Source: Streptomyces caatingaensis | GTDB lineage: Bacteria > Actinomycetota > Actinomycetes > Streptomycetales > Streptomycetaceae | Reading direction: 5' to 3' | Length of the DNA: 64,000 nucleotides | Assembly: GCF_001187435.1 (NCBI RefSeq) | Contig: NZ_LFXA01000003.1 | Location: 124,001-188,000 of the forward strand | Part shown: piece after piece, positions 17,524-26,650 of the stretch | How the letters are laid out: each line of letters begins with the position of its first letter | Position numbering within the stretch: position 1 is the stretch's first letter | Notes under the pieces: model-generated | Seen by the model: the letters and a program-made list of their open reading frames with translations, nothing else | Told to the model about the DNA's origin: nothing | Database searches by the model: none | Translations under genes and position numbers: made by a program

Positions 17524-17638
17524 GGGACTCTCCTTCGCGCATCGCGTCGCGGGCCCCGGGCGGGCGCGAAGGGCCCGGCGCACCCGGTGGTGCGTGCCGC
17601 GCGTCCCCGCGTCGCCCTCCCTCGGGGCCACCGGTCGG

Positions 17639-17661
17639 CCGCGCGTGACCGCCACGCGCGG
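17639..17661 (-). terminator. Hairpin after the riboswitch (candidate expression platform)
   Basis: On the minus strand a 9-bp stem (CCGCGCGTG pairing with CACGCGCGG, loop GCGGT) begins 5 nt after the last base of the cobalamin aptamer and ~115 nt before the thiI start. It is placed where a riboswitch would control termination. There is no U-run, so an anti-antiterminator or translation-linked role is also possible. Confidence 0.45.
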
Positions 17662-17666
17662 GCAGC

Positions 17667-17875
17667 GGCAGGTCTTCGGACTCGCGGGCGCGTCCCGTGC
17701 CGGGTGGCGGGCACGGGCGTTCCTACCGGCCGTCGCTTCCCGGAGCCGCGGGGCTCCAGTGCTCGTTGACGGCGGTCGTTCCCGCTCACCGCTGCGGGGC
17801 AGTCCCGGATTCCCACCGGGTTCCCTCTTGCGACGCTCCCGCCTGGCCGACGGGGCGAACCAGCTGCATCCTCCA
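17667..17875 (-). promoter_or_regulatory. Cobalamin (B12) riboswitch
   Basis: Read on the minus strand, the region has all main blocks of the class in order: GGGAACCCGGTGGGAATCC, GGGACTGCCCCGC, AGCGGTGAG, a variable stem-loop, GGAAGCGACGG, and the 3' B12-box end GAGTCCGAAGACCTGCC. This arrangement is specific to the adenosyl/hydroxo-cobalamin riboswitch. It normally represses B12 synthesis, cobalt uptake or B12-independent isozymes when B12 is plentiful. The only gene downstream in the correct direction is thiI; the nickel/cobalt permease lies on the 5' side. The 5' boundary is approximate. Confidence 0.9.
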
Positions 17876-17926
17876 GGTTAAGCGCACGCCGGCGGGGAGG
17901 GCGGTCCGGGTGCCGGGGCGGGCGGG

Positions 17927-19069
17927 TCAGTCGGCGACGCCCACCCGCCCGCGACGGACGGAGGCGCTCCACCTCTCCTCGATGCGGGCGGCCTTCCACA
18001 CCACCAGGGCGAGGAGCCAGGTGGCCAGGAACAGCCCGACGACGACGAAGCCGACGACGTTGAGGTCAAGGCCGGCGATCCGGTCCCAGAACGGCCCGTG
18101 CAGGCCGAGCCGGTCGGCGAGCAGGCCGAGGAGTTCGGCGGTGCCGATCAGGAGGGCGACGGCGACGGACAGTCCGGTGACGGCGAGGTTGTAGTAGACC
18201 TTGCGGACGGGCCGGGAGAAGGCCCAGCCGTAGGCGAAGTTCATGAACGTGCCGTCGACGGTGTCCAGCAGGGACATGCCGGCGGCGAAGAGCACCGGCA
18301 GGCACAGGATCGCGTACCAGGGCAGACCGGAGGCCGCGCCGGAGCCGGCCAGGACGAGGAGGGCGACCTCGGTGGCGGTGTCGAAGCCGAGGCCGAACAG
18401 CAGGCCCAGCGGGTACATCTGCCAGGGCCGGCTGATCGATTTCGTCACCCGGCCCAGCAGGCGGTTCAGCAGGCCGCGGCCCTCCAGCCGCCTCTCCAGC
18501 TCGGCCTCGTCGAAGTGGCCGGTGCGCATGCGCCGGAAGACCTTCCAGATCCCGGCCAGGATCACCGCGTTGACGACGGCGATCACATAGAGGAAGACGC
18601 CGGAGACGCCGGTGCCGATCCAGCCGGTGACGGCGTGGAGCCCGGATCCCTCGTCCCGTACGGGACCGGCGAGCCGCTTGACGCCGAGGGCGAGCAGGAG
18701 GGCCAGCGCGAACACCACGCTGGAGTGGCCGAGGGAGAACCAGAAGCCGACCGACAGCGGCCGCCGGCCGGAGTGCATGAGCTTGCGGGTGGTGTTGTCG
18801 ATCGCCGCGATGTGGTCGGCGTCGAAGGCGTGCCGCAGACCGAGCGTGTAGGCGGTCGCCCCGATGCCGATCCCGAAGGAGCCGGTGCCCACGCTGTAGT
18901 GCTCGGGGGCCACGAGCGCGACGAGCGTGCCCCACCCGACGACGTGCAGGGCGACGACGGTGGCGGCCATGCCGCCGATCCGCCGCCATTCGTGGCGCGA
19001 TATCGCCTTCGAGGCGCTCTGTGGGAGGGACGCTCGTGTGCCGGGGGCGGTGGAGGAGCCGGTGGCCAT
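17927..19069 (-). CDS. NiCoT-family nickel/cobalt permease (HoxN/NixA type)
   Basis: 380 residues, an integral membrane protein of the NiCoT family, which imports Ni2+ and/or Co2+ with high affinity. The family signature in the second membrane segment, LRHAFDADHIAAIDN, has the H-x4-D-H metal-binding motif. FWFSLGHSSVV and LLFGLGFDTATE are the other two conserved motifs, and DTVDGTFMNFAYGWAF the fourth. About eight membrane segments are apparent. A Nur-box-like sequence lies 64 bp upstream, which points to nickel as the regulated ion. A cobalamin riboswitch starts shortly after the stop codon but faces the next gene. Confidence 0.9.
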   Translation of the reverse strand: MATGSSTAPGTRASLPQSASKAISRHEWRRIGGMAATVVALHVVGWGTLVALVAPEHYSVGTGSFGIGIGATAYTLGLRHAFDADHIAAIDNTTRKLMHSGRRPLSVGFWFSLGHSSVVFALALLLALGVKRLAGPVRDEGSGLHAVTGWIGTGVSGVFLYVIAVVNAVILAGIWKVFRRMRTGHFDEAELERRLEGRGLLNRLLGRVTKSISRPWQMYPLGLLFGLGFDTATEVALLVLAGSGAASGLPWYAILCLPVLFAAGMSLLDTVDGTFMNFAYGWAFSRPVRKVYYNLAVTGLSVAVALLIGTAELLGLLADRLGLHGPFWDRIAGLDLNVVGFVVVGLFLATWLLALVVWKAARIEERWSASVRRGRVGVAD

Positions 19070-19132
19070 CGGGGGTTTCCCCTTCCTGCGGCGGACCAGG
19101 GACGGCACACCGTAGGCGCGGCCGATTTCCAC

Positions 19133-19149
19133 CTGCAATACCGGTGCAA
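19133..19149 (-). promoter_or_regulatory. Nur-box-like site upstream of the Ni/Co permease
   Basis: Minus strand: TTGCAC-N5-TTGCAG. Nur, the nickel-responsive Fur-family repressor of Streptomyces, binds a tTGCaa-N5-ttGCAA motif, so spacing and core match with one mismatch per half. The site lies 64 bp before the permease start, where bound repressor would block transcription. Confidence 0.55.
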
Positions 19150-19221
19150 CAGGCCCCGGGAGCACGGGCCGGCGGCGGGCGCGCGGCCGTCGGCGCACGC
19201 CGGGGGCGGCCCGCGGCCGGA

Positions 19222-19548
19222 TCAGCCGCCGAGGCTCCAGGAGAGCGTGTGGTCCGCGGCGGCGAGCGCCAGCAGGACGGCCAGGTCGGCGGCGCCCAGG
19301 GCGAGGCCGAGGAGGGCGCGGCCGCGGCGGGCCGTGCCGCGGACGAGGGCGACGGCTCCGAGGCCCAGGGCCAGCGGACCGAGCACCAGGTTGAAGACCA
19401 GCAGGCCCGTCAGACCCAGGACGAAGGAGGCGACCGCCATCCCGTCGGCCCGGGCACCGCGCCGGGGGCGCGCGGCCGGCCGGGCCGGCCCGGCGCCGTT
19501 CGTCGTGGAGTTCTCCGTCCGGGTGCTCCGCATGGCGACGCGCTCCAT
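19222..19548 (-). CDS. DUF4190-like small membrane protein
   Basis: 108 residues: a charged, Pro/Arg-rich N-terminal ~35 residues, then a DUF4190-type double membrane hairpin (MAVASFVLGLTGLLVFNLVL, PLALGLGAVALVRG) and a third hydrophobic segment near the C-terminus (ALLGLALGAADLAVLLALA). GGAGGGG precedes the ATG at good spacing. The function of this family is unknown. The start overlaps the end of the upstream small membrane gene region by close spacing (TGA-G-ATG), so the pair is one operon, divergent from the FabR-like regulator. Confidence 0.7.
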   Translation of the reverse strand: MERVAMRSTRTENSTTNGAGPARPAARPRRGARADGMAVASFVLGLTGLLVFNLVLGPLALGLGAVALVRGTARRGRALLGLALGAADLAVLLALAAADHTLSWSLGG

Positions 19549-19549
19549 C

Positions 19550-19711
19550 TCAACGCCCCTCCGTCCGGCTCCGGTTGCGCTCGCGGAGCGCGAAGACGAG
19601 CAGCCACACGGCGATGAGCGCGGCCGCCGGCAGCAGGACCGGAAGCGGGGTGTGGGCCGCCGCGCCGAGCAGGACGCCCATGACGAGAACGGCGGCCATG
19701 AGGAAGAACAC
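19550..19711 (-). CDS. Small two-segment membrane protein (53 residues)
   Basis: A short gene not flagged by length criteria but well supported: a GTG start 9 nt after AAGGAGG, then FFLMAAVLVMGVLLGAAAH and VLLPAAALIAVWLLVFALRE as two membrane segments, and a basic RERNRSRTEGR tail. One nucleotide separates its stop from the DUF4190-like ATG. I recognise no family. Its promoter must overlap the TetR operator in the divergent spacer. Confidence 0.65.
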   Translation of the reverse strand: MFFLMAAVLVMGVLLGAAAHTPLPVLLPAAALIAVWLLVFALRERNRSRTEGR

Positions 19712-19728
19712 GGTTCCGCACCTCCTTG

Positions 19729-19758
19729 AGTGAACACTTGGAACAACAGTCGTTCACT
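19729..19758. promoter_or_regulatory. Candidate TetR operator in divergent spacer
   Basis: A perfect inverted repeat AGTGAAC-N16-GTTCACT lies between the small membrane gene and the TetR regulator gene. A related half-site, GTTTACTG, follows at 19801-19808, just before the regulator start. The arms would place bound dimers over both promoters. Assignment to the adjacent regulator is inferred. Confidence 0.5.
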
Positions 19759-19813
19759 GAAATCAGCGTACCGCGAACTGGCCCGCCACGGCAAACAGTT
19801 GTTTACTGAACCC

Positions 19814-20425
19814 ATGAGCAGCACGACCGGGGTCCGCCAGGCACAGAAGTTGAGGACGCGTCAGGCCCTCATGGACGCGGCGCTGCGGCTCCTGGAGGAA
19901 CAGAGCCTCAGCAGCCTCGGCCTGCGGGAGGTCACCCGGGTCGTGGGGGTCGCACCGGCCGCGTTCTACCGGCACTTCAGGGACATGGGCGACCTGGGGG
20001 TGGCCCTGGTCGAGGAGTCGCTGGGCAGCCTGCACGTCGTCATCCGCAGGGTGCTGGCCGGGCCGGAGGATTCCGACGAGGTGACCGACCGCTCCGTCGC
20101 CGTCGTCGCCGAGCACGTCCGCGCCCACCGGGCCCACGTCCGCTTCCTCGCCCGCGAACGCCACGGCGGCGTACGGGCGGTGCGCGAGGCGATCGCGGCC
20201 GAACTGGCGCGCTTCGGGGACGAGGTGGCCGACGCGCTCGCGGCGCAGGAGGTCTCACGCGGGTGGAGCCGGGAGGACGTCCGGATGCTCGCCGGGCTCT
20301 ACGTCGACCACCTCGTGATGACGGCGTCCGCCCTCCTGGAGGCCGCGCCCGGGGAGGAGGACCGCATCGCCGACACCGCGCGCCGCCAGCTCCGGCTCAT
20401 CACCCTGGGCCGCCGTCACTGGTGA
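19814..20425 (+). CDS. TetR-family regulator, FabR-like
   Basis: 203 residues. The N-terminal half resembles E. coli FabR, the unsaturated fatty acid repressor: GVRQAQKLRTRQALMDAALRLL, SLGLREVTRVVGVAPAAFYRHFRDM (HTH) and GDLGVALVEESLG. The C-terminal ligand domain is helical (RAHRAHVRFLARERHGG... DHLVMTASALLEA). By analogy it may sense acyl-CoA or acyl-ACP and control lipid genes, but the only divergent genes are two small membrane proteins. ATG preferred to the upstream GTG at 19730, which would place the coding region across the palindromic operator. Confidence 0.8.
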   Translation: MSSTTGVRQAQKLRTRQALMDAALRLLEEQSLSSLGLREVTRVVGVAPAAFYRHFRDMGDLGVALVEESLGSLHVVIRRVLAGPEDSDEVTDRSVAVVAEHVRAHRAHVRFLARERHGGVRAVREAIAAELARFGDEVADALAAQEVSRGWSREDVRMLAGLYVDHLVMTASALLEAAPGEEDRIADTARRQLRLITLGRRHW

Positions 20426-20447
20426 CCGTCCCGGCGAAGAGGGGTCC

Positions 20448-21794
20448 TCAGGCGCTCGTGCGCCGCAGGAGGCGGGCCCAGGCGGACCGGTTGTAGGGGC
20501 AGGCGGCGCGGAGGTTGAGGCGTTCGCTCAGGAGGGTGCGGGCGAGGTCGTGGCGGGTGGTGCGGAGGGACGCTTCGAGGAGCGTCTTCTGGAGGGCGTC
20601 GCGCTGGGCGTGGCTGCCGCCGAAGTCCTGGAAGCGGTGCCGGATCGGGAGCAGCAGGTCGACCACGTCCTCGTGGCGGCCCTGCCCGTAGGCGATGACC
20701 GCCCGGCACGCGGGCAGGCCGACGCGGGCGGTCATCGGGACGTTGGAGAGCGTGGGGGCTGCGTCGCGCAGCCACGACTCCCGGTCGCGGACGAGCCGTT
20801 CGGCCTCCGGGACACGGCCCGCGCCGACGTAGGCCATGACGGCGTGGACGTCGTTGAAGGCGTAGTAGGCGCCGTCGGCGCGCCGCGCCCAGGCGTCTGC
20901 CAGCGCGGCCCAGCGGCCGCCGGTGTCCGCGCCGGCCAGGTACAGCCGCCACAACAGGGCCGACGCGTCGAGGAGTTCCATGGCGGCGCCGCCGGACCCG
21001 TCGTGGTGCAGGGCGGCGTCGTAGACGGCCAGGACCTTGTCCGTACGGCCCGTCTCCATCAGGTACAGGGCGTAGTGCCACCAGTTGTGGACGTTCAGGT
21101 AGTTGCCGGACGCCCAGTCGTCCGTGCGGGCGTCGAGGTAGCGGATGCCGTCCTCGTGCCTGCCCTGCATCTCGTAGGAGTGGACGACGGCGTGGATGCC
21201 CCAGACGTCGCGGGGGTTGCGTTCCACGGCCTCCAGGCCGACGCGTTCGGCCAGGGCGTAGTGCCCGGCCTCCTCCAGACCGAACGCGTACATGCCCCGC
21301 AGCAGCCCGTGGTGCGGGTCGTCGGTGTCCCAGGCGGCCAGCGCGCCGCCGATGCGGTCGCGCAGCAGCACGGCGTTGCCGGTGAAGAAGTCGATCTGGT
21401 GGCCGACGGCGAGGGCGAGGGCGTCCTTCGGGTACGTCACGACGAGGTCGGCCAGGAGGCGTCCGGCTCCGTGCAGGTCGCCGTCCAGCCAGGCGGAGGC
21501 CGCCGCGACGTGCATGCGCTCGCGCGGGGTCGCGCCGGGGCCGGGCACCTCCCTCCGGTACGCGCGGAACGCCCGGGCCGCCTCCGCCGCGTCCTTCTCC
21601 TCCGTGCCGAGCAGGCCGAGGTAGGCCCGGAAGACGTTCCCCATGACGGACCGGGGCGCGGCGCCGAGCAGCGCCGCGACCTCGTCCCCGACGTCCTCGC
21701 GGAAGAAGAGGAGGCTGTCCAGGGCGTTCTCGTAGTGCCGCACCGCGTCGGCGCCGGTGTGCGTCATGGTGTGGGCGTGCCGGTCCGTAGCCAC
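20448..21794 (-). CDS. Tetratricopeptide-repeat protein, TTC38-like
   Basis: 448 residues, all alpha, with degenerate TPR units throughout (for example SAWLDGDLHGAGRLLADLV, GLEEAGHYALAERVGLEAVE, ALYLMETGRTDKVLAVYDAA). The motif GIHAVVHSYEMQGRHEDGI and the NVHNWWHYALYL segment match the TTC38-type family found in bacteria and animals, whose activity is unknown. The GTG start (VATDRHAH) is supported by GGGAGG 5 nt upstream. No signal peptide. It converges on the FabR-like regulator (22 bp between stops) and lies downstream of nadE on the same strand. Confidence 0.8.
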   Translation of the reverse strand: MATDRHAHTMTHTGADAVRHYENALDSLLFFREDVGDEVAALLGAAPRSVMGNVFRAYLGLLGTEEKDAAEAARAFRAYRREVPGPGATPRERMHVAAASAWLDGDLHGAGRLLADLVVTYPKDALALAVGHQIDFFTGNAVLLRDRIGGALAAWDTDDPHHGLLRGMYAFGLEEAGHYALAERVGLEAVERNPRDVWGIHAVVHSYEMQGRHEDGIRYLDARTDDWASGNYLNVHNWWHYALYLMETGRTDKVLAVYDAALHHDGSGGAAMELLDASALLWRLYLAGADTGGRWAALADAWARRADGAYYAFNDVHAVMAYVGAGRVPEAERLVRDRESWLRDAAPTLSNVPMTARVGLPACRAVIAYGQGRHEDVVDLLLPIRHRFQDFGGSHAQRDALQKTLLEASLRTTRHDLARTLLSERLNLRAACPYNRSAWARLLRRTSA

Positions 21795-21873
21795 GCTGTC
21801 CTCCCGGGGGTTCCGCGCCGGGGCATTCCTGCCCATGGCCCGAGGACCGGCAAACCGCCCTCGCGGAGCGGCC

Positions 21874-22704
21874 TCAGGGGGCGATCGGCAGCTGGCGCTT
21901 GTGCTCGGTGAGGCGGTAGCGGCGGACGATCGTCCCGAAGGCCCGCTCGTCGACCGGCTTGCCCTCCAGGAAGTCGTCGATGTCGTCGTAGGTGACGCCC
22001 AGCGCGTCCTCGTCGGCCTTGCCCGGGTCGAGGGTCTCCAGGTCGGCCGTCGGGGTCTTCCAGACCAGCTCGGCGGGCGCGCCCAGCGCGTCCGCGACGG
22101 CGCGCACCCGGCGCTTGGTCAGTCCGGTCAGCGGGACGAGGTCGGCGGCGCCGTCGCCGAACTTGGTGAAGAAGCCCGAGACGGCCTCGGCGGCGTGGTC
22201 GGTGCCGACGACGAGCCCGCCGTGCGCGCCGGCCACCGCGTACTGGGCGATCATGCGCTGCCGGGCCTTGATGTTGCCGTGGACGAAGTCCTGGTGGTGG
22301 GCGTCGCGGAAGGTCAGGCCGGCGGCCAGCGCCGCCTCCAGCGCGGCGTCGCTCGCGGGCTTGACGTCCACGGTCAGCACGTGGTCGGCGCGGATGAAGG
22401 ACAGCGCGAGCTGGGCGTCGCGCTCGTCGGCCTGGACGCCGTAGGGCAGGCGCATCGCGTGGAAGCGCGCCTCGTGGCCGGCCGCCCGGGCGCGCTCCAC
22501 GGCGAGCTGGCACAGCCGGCCGGCGGTGGTGGAGTCGACGCCGCCGCTGATGCCGAGCACGAGGGAGCGCAGACCGGTGGAGACCAGCCGCTCGGTGAGG
22601 AAGGCCACGCGGCGCTCGATCTCCCGCTCGGCGTCGAAGGTCTCGGCGACCTGGAGTTCCCGGGCGATCTCCTGCTGCACGGCGATGGCCGCGGGCTCGG
22701 TCAC
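21874..22704 (-). CDS. nadE: NH3-dependent NAD+ synthetase
   Basis: 276 residues, the ammonia-dependent form without a glutaminase domain. It amidates nicotinic acid adenine dinucleotide to NAD+, the last step of NAD synthesis. The PP-loop LGISGGVDSTTAGRL (51-65) and the C-terminal GTDHAAEAVSGFFTKFGDGAADLVPL with LTKRRVRAVADALG are characteristic. The GTG start has GAGGAG 5 nt upstream. A homodimeric cytosolic enzyme. Nearby sirtuin uses NAD+, but they are not in one tight operon. Confidence 0.95.
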   Translation of the reverse strand: MTEPAAIAVQQEIARELQVAETFDAEREIERRVAFLTERLVSTGLRSLVLGISGGVDSTTAGRLCQLAVERARAAGHEARFHAMRLPYGVQADERDAQLALSFIRADHVLTVDVKPASDAALEAALAAGLTFRDAHHQDFVHGNIKARQRMIAQYAVAGAHGGLVVGTDHAAEAVSGFFTKFGDGAADLVPLTGLTKRRVRAVADALGAPAELVWKTPTADLETLDPGKADEDALGVTYDDIDDFLEGKPVDERAFGTIVRRYRLTEHKRQLPIAP

Positions 22705-22780
22705 GTCTGCTCCTCGTTCCGGTTCACGGTGTGGCGTCGGGTGGTGGGCCCCAGCCTACCCAGGGAGACGTTCCGGCCGG

Positions 22781-22993
22781 TCAGCGGGCTCTCACGGGCG
22801 GGATCCGGACCGGCAGGAGGCAGAACCCGTTGCCTTCCGGGTCGGCCAGGACGTACCGGCCGCCGCCGCTCCGCCCGGCGTCGACGGGCGCGGCGCCGAG
22901 GGCGAGCAGGCGCGCCGGCTCGGCGTCCTGACCGTCGTCGGTGGGACTGACGTCGGCGGCCTCGACGACCAGCTCACTGACGCGGCTTGCCAT
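22781..22993 (-). pseudogene. VOC/glyoxalase-superfamily remnant (C-terminal half only)
   Basis: A 70-residue frame whose end (AEPARLLALGAAPVDAG ... YVLADPEGNGFCLLPV) is the usual C-terminal half of small actinomycete VOC proteins, where LADPEGNEFCVL closes the fold. The N-terminal beta-alpha-beta-beta-beta half is missing, replaced by ~28 unrelated residues starting MASRVSELVVEA. A single half cannot form the metal-binding pair of motifs, so this is most likely a decayed gene, though a short expressed protein cannot be excluded. Confidence 0.6.
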
Positions 22994-23075
22994 GGCCGTC
23001 GGCGTACGGGGCGCGCCGGCCGGGCCGTCCGGCCCAACCGGCCGCGAAGGTCCCGTAGTTGGAGGACGCGTCCGC

Positions 23076-23834
23076 TCACTCGGCGGCCAGCCGGTCGAGC
23101 AAGGCGGGCAGCGCCGTGCCGATCGGCTCCCTGACGACCTCGTCGGCGCGCCCGTCGTACGGCGTGGGCTCCGCGTTGACGATGACCAGGCGCGCGCCGT
23201 GGTCGGCGGCGAGCCCGGCGAGGGCCGCCGCCGGGTGGACGGTGAGGCTGGTGCCGACCGCGACGAAGACGTCGCACGCCTTGGTGAACGCCACCGCCTC
23301 GCCCAGCACCACGGGGTCGAGGGCCTCGCCGAACATGACGGTGGCCGACTTGAGGATCCCGCCGCAGTGCTCGCACGCCGGATCCGGGTCGCCCGCCGCC
23401 ACCCGTTCCAGCGCCTCCGCCATCGGGGAGCGGGCCGCGCAGCCGGTGCACACCACCGACCGGACGTTGCCGTGCAGTTCGAGCACCTTGCGCTCGGGCA
23501 GGCCGGCGAGCTGGTGGAGCCCGTCCACGTTCTGCGTGATGACGCGCACCGGCGTGCCGGAACGTTCCAGCCGCACCACCGCCTCGTGGGCGGCGTTCGG
23601 CCGGGCGCGGAGGGTGGGCGCGTCCCGGCGCATCCGCCACGACCGGCGGCGGATCTCCGGGTCGGACATGTAGAAGTCGTACGTGACGAGCTTCTCCGCC
23701 CCGGGGTCGCGCCGCCACAGGCCGTCGGGGCCGCGGTAGTCCGGGATCCCGGAGTCCGTGGAGATCCCCGCGCCGCTGAGGAGGACCACGAGGGGCTTCT
23801 TCGTCCGGCCCGGACCGGCCTGCTCACCGCTCAT
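23076..23834 (-). CDS. SIR2-family NAD-dependent protein deacylase
   Basis: 252 residues with the full sirtuin core: LLSGAGISTDSGIPDYRG for NAD binding, ITQNVDGLHQLAG, the catalytic His in LELHGNVRSV, a four-cysteine zinc site (CTGC ... CEHC), KSATVMFGEALD, and GTSLTVHPAAALA. It removes acyl groups from lysines, consuming NAD+. Typical targets in bacteria include acyl-CoA synthetases. No obvious Shine-Dalgarno is seen before the ATG, so a slightly later start is possible. It is a single gene between the VOC remnant and rox. Confidence 0.9.
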   Translation of the reverse strand: MSGEQAGPGRTKKPLVVLLSGAGISTDSGIPDYRGPDGLWRRDPGAEKLVTYDFYMSDPEIRRRSWRMRRDAPTLRARPNAAHEAVVRLERSGTPVRVITQNVDGLHQLAGLPERKVLELHGNVRSVVCTGCAARSPMAEALERVAAGDPDPACEHCGGILKSATVMFGEALDPVVLGEAVAFTKACDVFVAVGTSLTVHPAAALAGLAADHGARLVIVNAEPTPYDGRADEVVREPIGTALPALLDRLAAE

Positions 23835-23902
23835 GCGAGGAGCGTACGCACCGGCCGGGCGCGCCGCGAACGCGTTTCCGCCCGGTACCGCCCCGACCGG
23901 CC

Positions 23903-25420
<1,518 letters not shown>

Positions 25421-25435
25421 CTATATGTTGAGAGT

Positions 25436-25472
25436 GGCAAGGAGAGGGGTAACCTCCTTGCCCTTTCTTTTT
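25436..25472 (+). terminator. Intrinsic-terminator-like hairpin with T-tract
   Basis: Plus strand: a 9-bp stem (GGCAAGGAG and CTCCTTGCC, 9-nt loop) is followed at once by CTTTCTTTTT. This is a textbook intrinsic terminator, but it lies upstream of chitosanase with no plus-strand gene before it. It may stop transcription leaving the RAE region, or act as an attenuator in the chitosanase leader. Confidence 0.6.
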
Positions 25473-25572
25473 GGTCCGGCCGCTTGTTTCCCTTGCACGA
25501 ACATGGCCTGTTTCGTACGCAATTGCCTGCGTGACGCTTGTGACGGATGAGCCGGAAGCGTTTCAATGCCCC

Positions 25573-26433
25573 ATGCCGCAGCGCACGAAGAAGCTCCCCC
25601 TCACCGCCCTCACGGGCATGGCGCTCGCCCTGCCCGCCCTCGTCCTCGGCGGGACGCCCGCCGCCTCCGCCGCCGCCCCGGCCGGTGCCGTCGCGCCGTC
25701 CGCCCGTGTACGGGCCTCGGCGCCGGGGCTCGACGACCCGCACATGAAGGACATCGCCATGCGGCTCGTCTGCAGCGCGGAGAACTCCTCGCTGGAGTGG
25801 CGGAGGTTCTTCGCGTACATCGAGCCCTACGACGACGGCCGCGGCTACACCGGCGGCATCATCGGCTTCACCTCCCGCACCGGCGACATGCTGGAGCTGG
25901 TCGAGAACTACACCCGGGCCCGGCCCGGCAACCCGCTCGCCGCGTTCCTGCCCGCCCTGCGCAGGGCGAAGGGCTCGGACTCGCACGCCGGTCTGGGCAA
26001 GCCCTTCGAGGAGGCGTGGCGCGAGGCCGCCCGGGACACGGCGTTCCAGCAGGCCCAGGAGGACCTGCGCGACCGCATGTACTTCGACCCGGCGTTCCAG
26101 CAGGCCAAGGCCGACGGGCTGCGCGCGCTCGGCCAGTTCGTCTACTACGACGCGATCGTCATGCACGGCCCCGGCGGCGACGAGGACAGCTTCGGCGGCA
26201 TCCGCAAGAGCGCCCTCGCCAAGGCCAGGCCCCCGTCCCGGGGCGGCGACGAGAGGGCGTACCTGAACGCCTTCCTCGACGCCCGCAAGAAGGTCATGAA
26301 GAAGGAGGAGGCGCACAGCGACACCAGCCGGGTGGACACCGCCCAGCGCGTCTTCCTCGACAACGGCAACTTCGACCTCCGGCCGCCGCTGAAGTGGAAG
26401 GTGTACGGCGACTCGTACCGCATCGACGAATGA
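25573..26433 (+). CDS. Secreted GH46 chitosanase
   Basis: 286 residues. A signal peptide (residues ~1-45; KKLPLTALTGMALALPALVL then Ala-rich) precedes a GH46 catalytic domain very similar to Streptomyces N174 Csn: GLDDPHMKDIAMRLVCSAENSS with general acid Glu (residue 70), YDDGRGYTGGIIGF with the second catalytic Asp (residue 88), GDMLELVENYT, QAKADGLRALGQFVYYDAIV and SRVDTAQRVFL. It hydrolyses chitosan in the medium by inversion. The ATG lacks a good Shine-Dalgarno and the leader contains a terminator-like hairpin. I do not see the GAAA/TTTC palindrome of CsnR-controlled genes. Confidence 0.95.
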   Translation: MPQRTKKLPLTALTGMALALPALVLGGTPAASAAAPAGAVAPSARVRASAPGLDDPHMKDIAMRLVCSAENSSLEWRRFFAYIEPYDDGRGYTGGIIGFTSRTGDMLELVENYTRARPGNPLAAFLPALRRAKGSDSHAGLGKPFEEAWREAARDTAFQQAQEDLRDRMYFDPAFQQAKADGLRALGQFVYYDAIVMHGPGGDEDSFGGIRKSALAKARPPSRGGDERAYLNAFLDARKKVMKKEEAHSDTSRVDTAQRVFLDNGNFDLRPPLKWKVYGDSYRIDE

Positions 26434-26650
26434 ACCGCGTCATCGGCGAATGGCCCGCACCGGCAAGCAGCCCGCCCCGACGCACGGCCCGCGCAGGCAG
26501 GACGCGTCGGTTGTGCGGCAACCGGCCGGGCGCCCTCCGCGCACCACCCGCGCCGGGGCGGAAGAGGGGTGAGCGCCGAGCGTCCTCCGCGCACGGCGAC
26601 TACCCTGACGCTACCGAGGGCGATGGCGCACTCACGGCGGGACGGGGCGT

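Noticed and set aside
17524..17655. N-terminal extension of ThiI to an upstream GTG
   Set aside because: It would start inside the riboswitch-linked hairpin, is low-complexity, and the GTG at 17523 has an ideal Shine-Dalgarno.
19730..19813. GTG start for the FabR-like regulator at 19730
   Set aside because: That start has no ribosome-binding site in the right orientation and would put the palindromic operator inside the coding region; homologous proteins begin at SSTTGVRQ.
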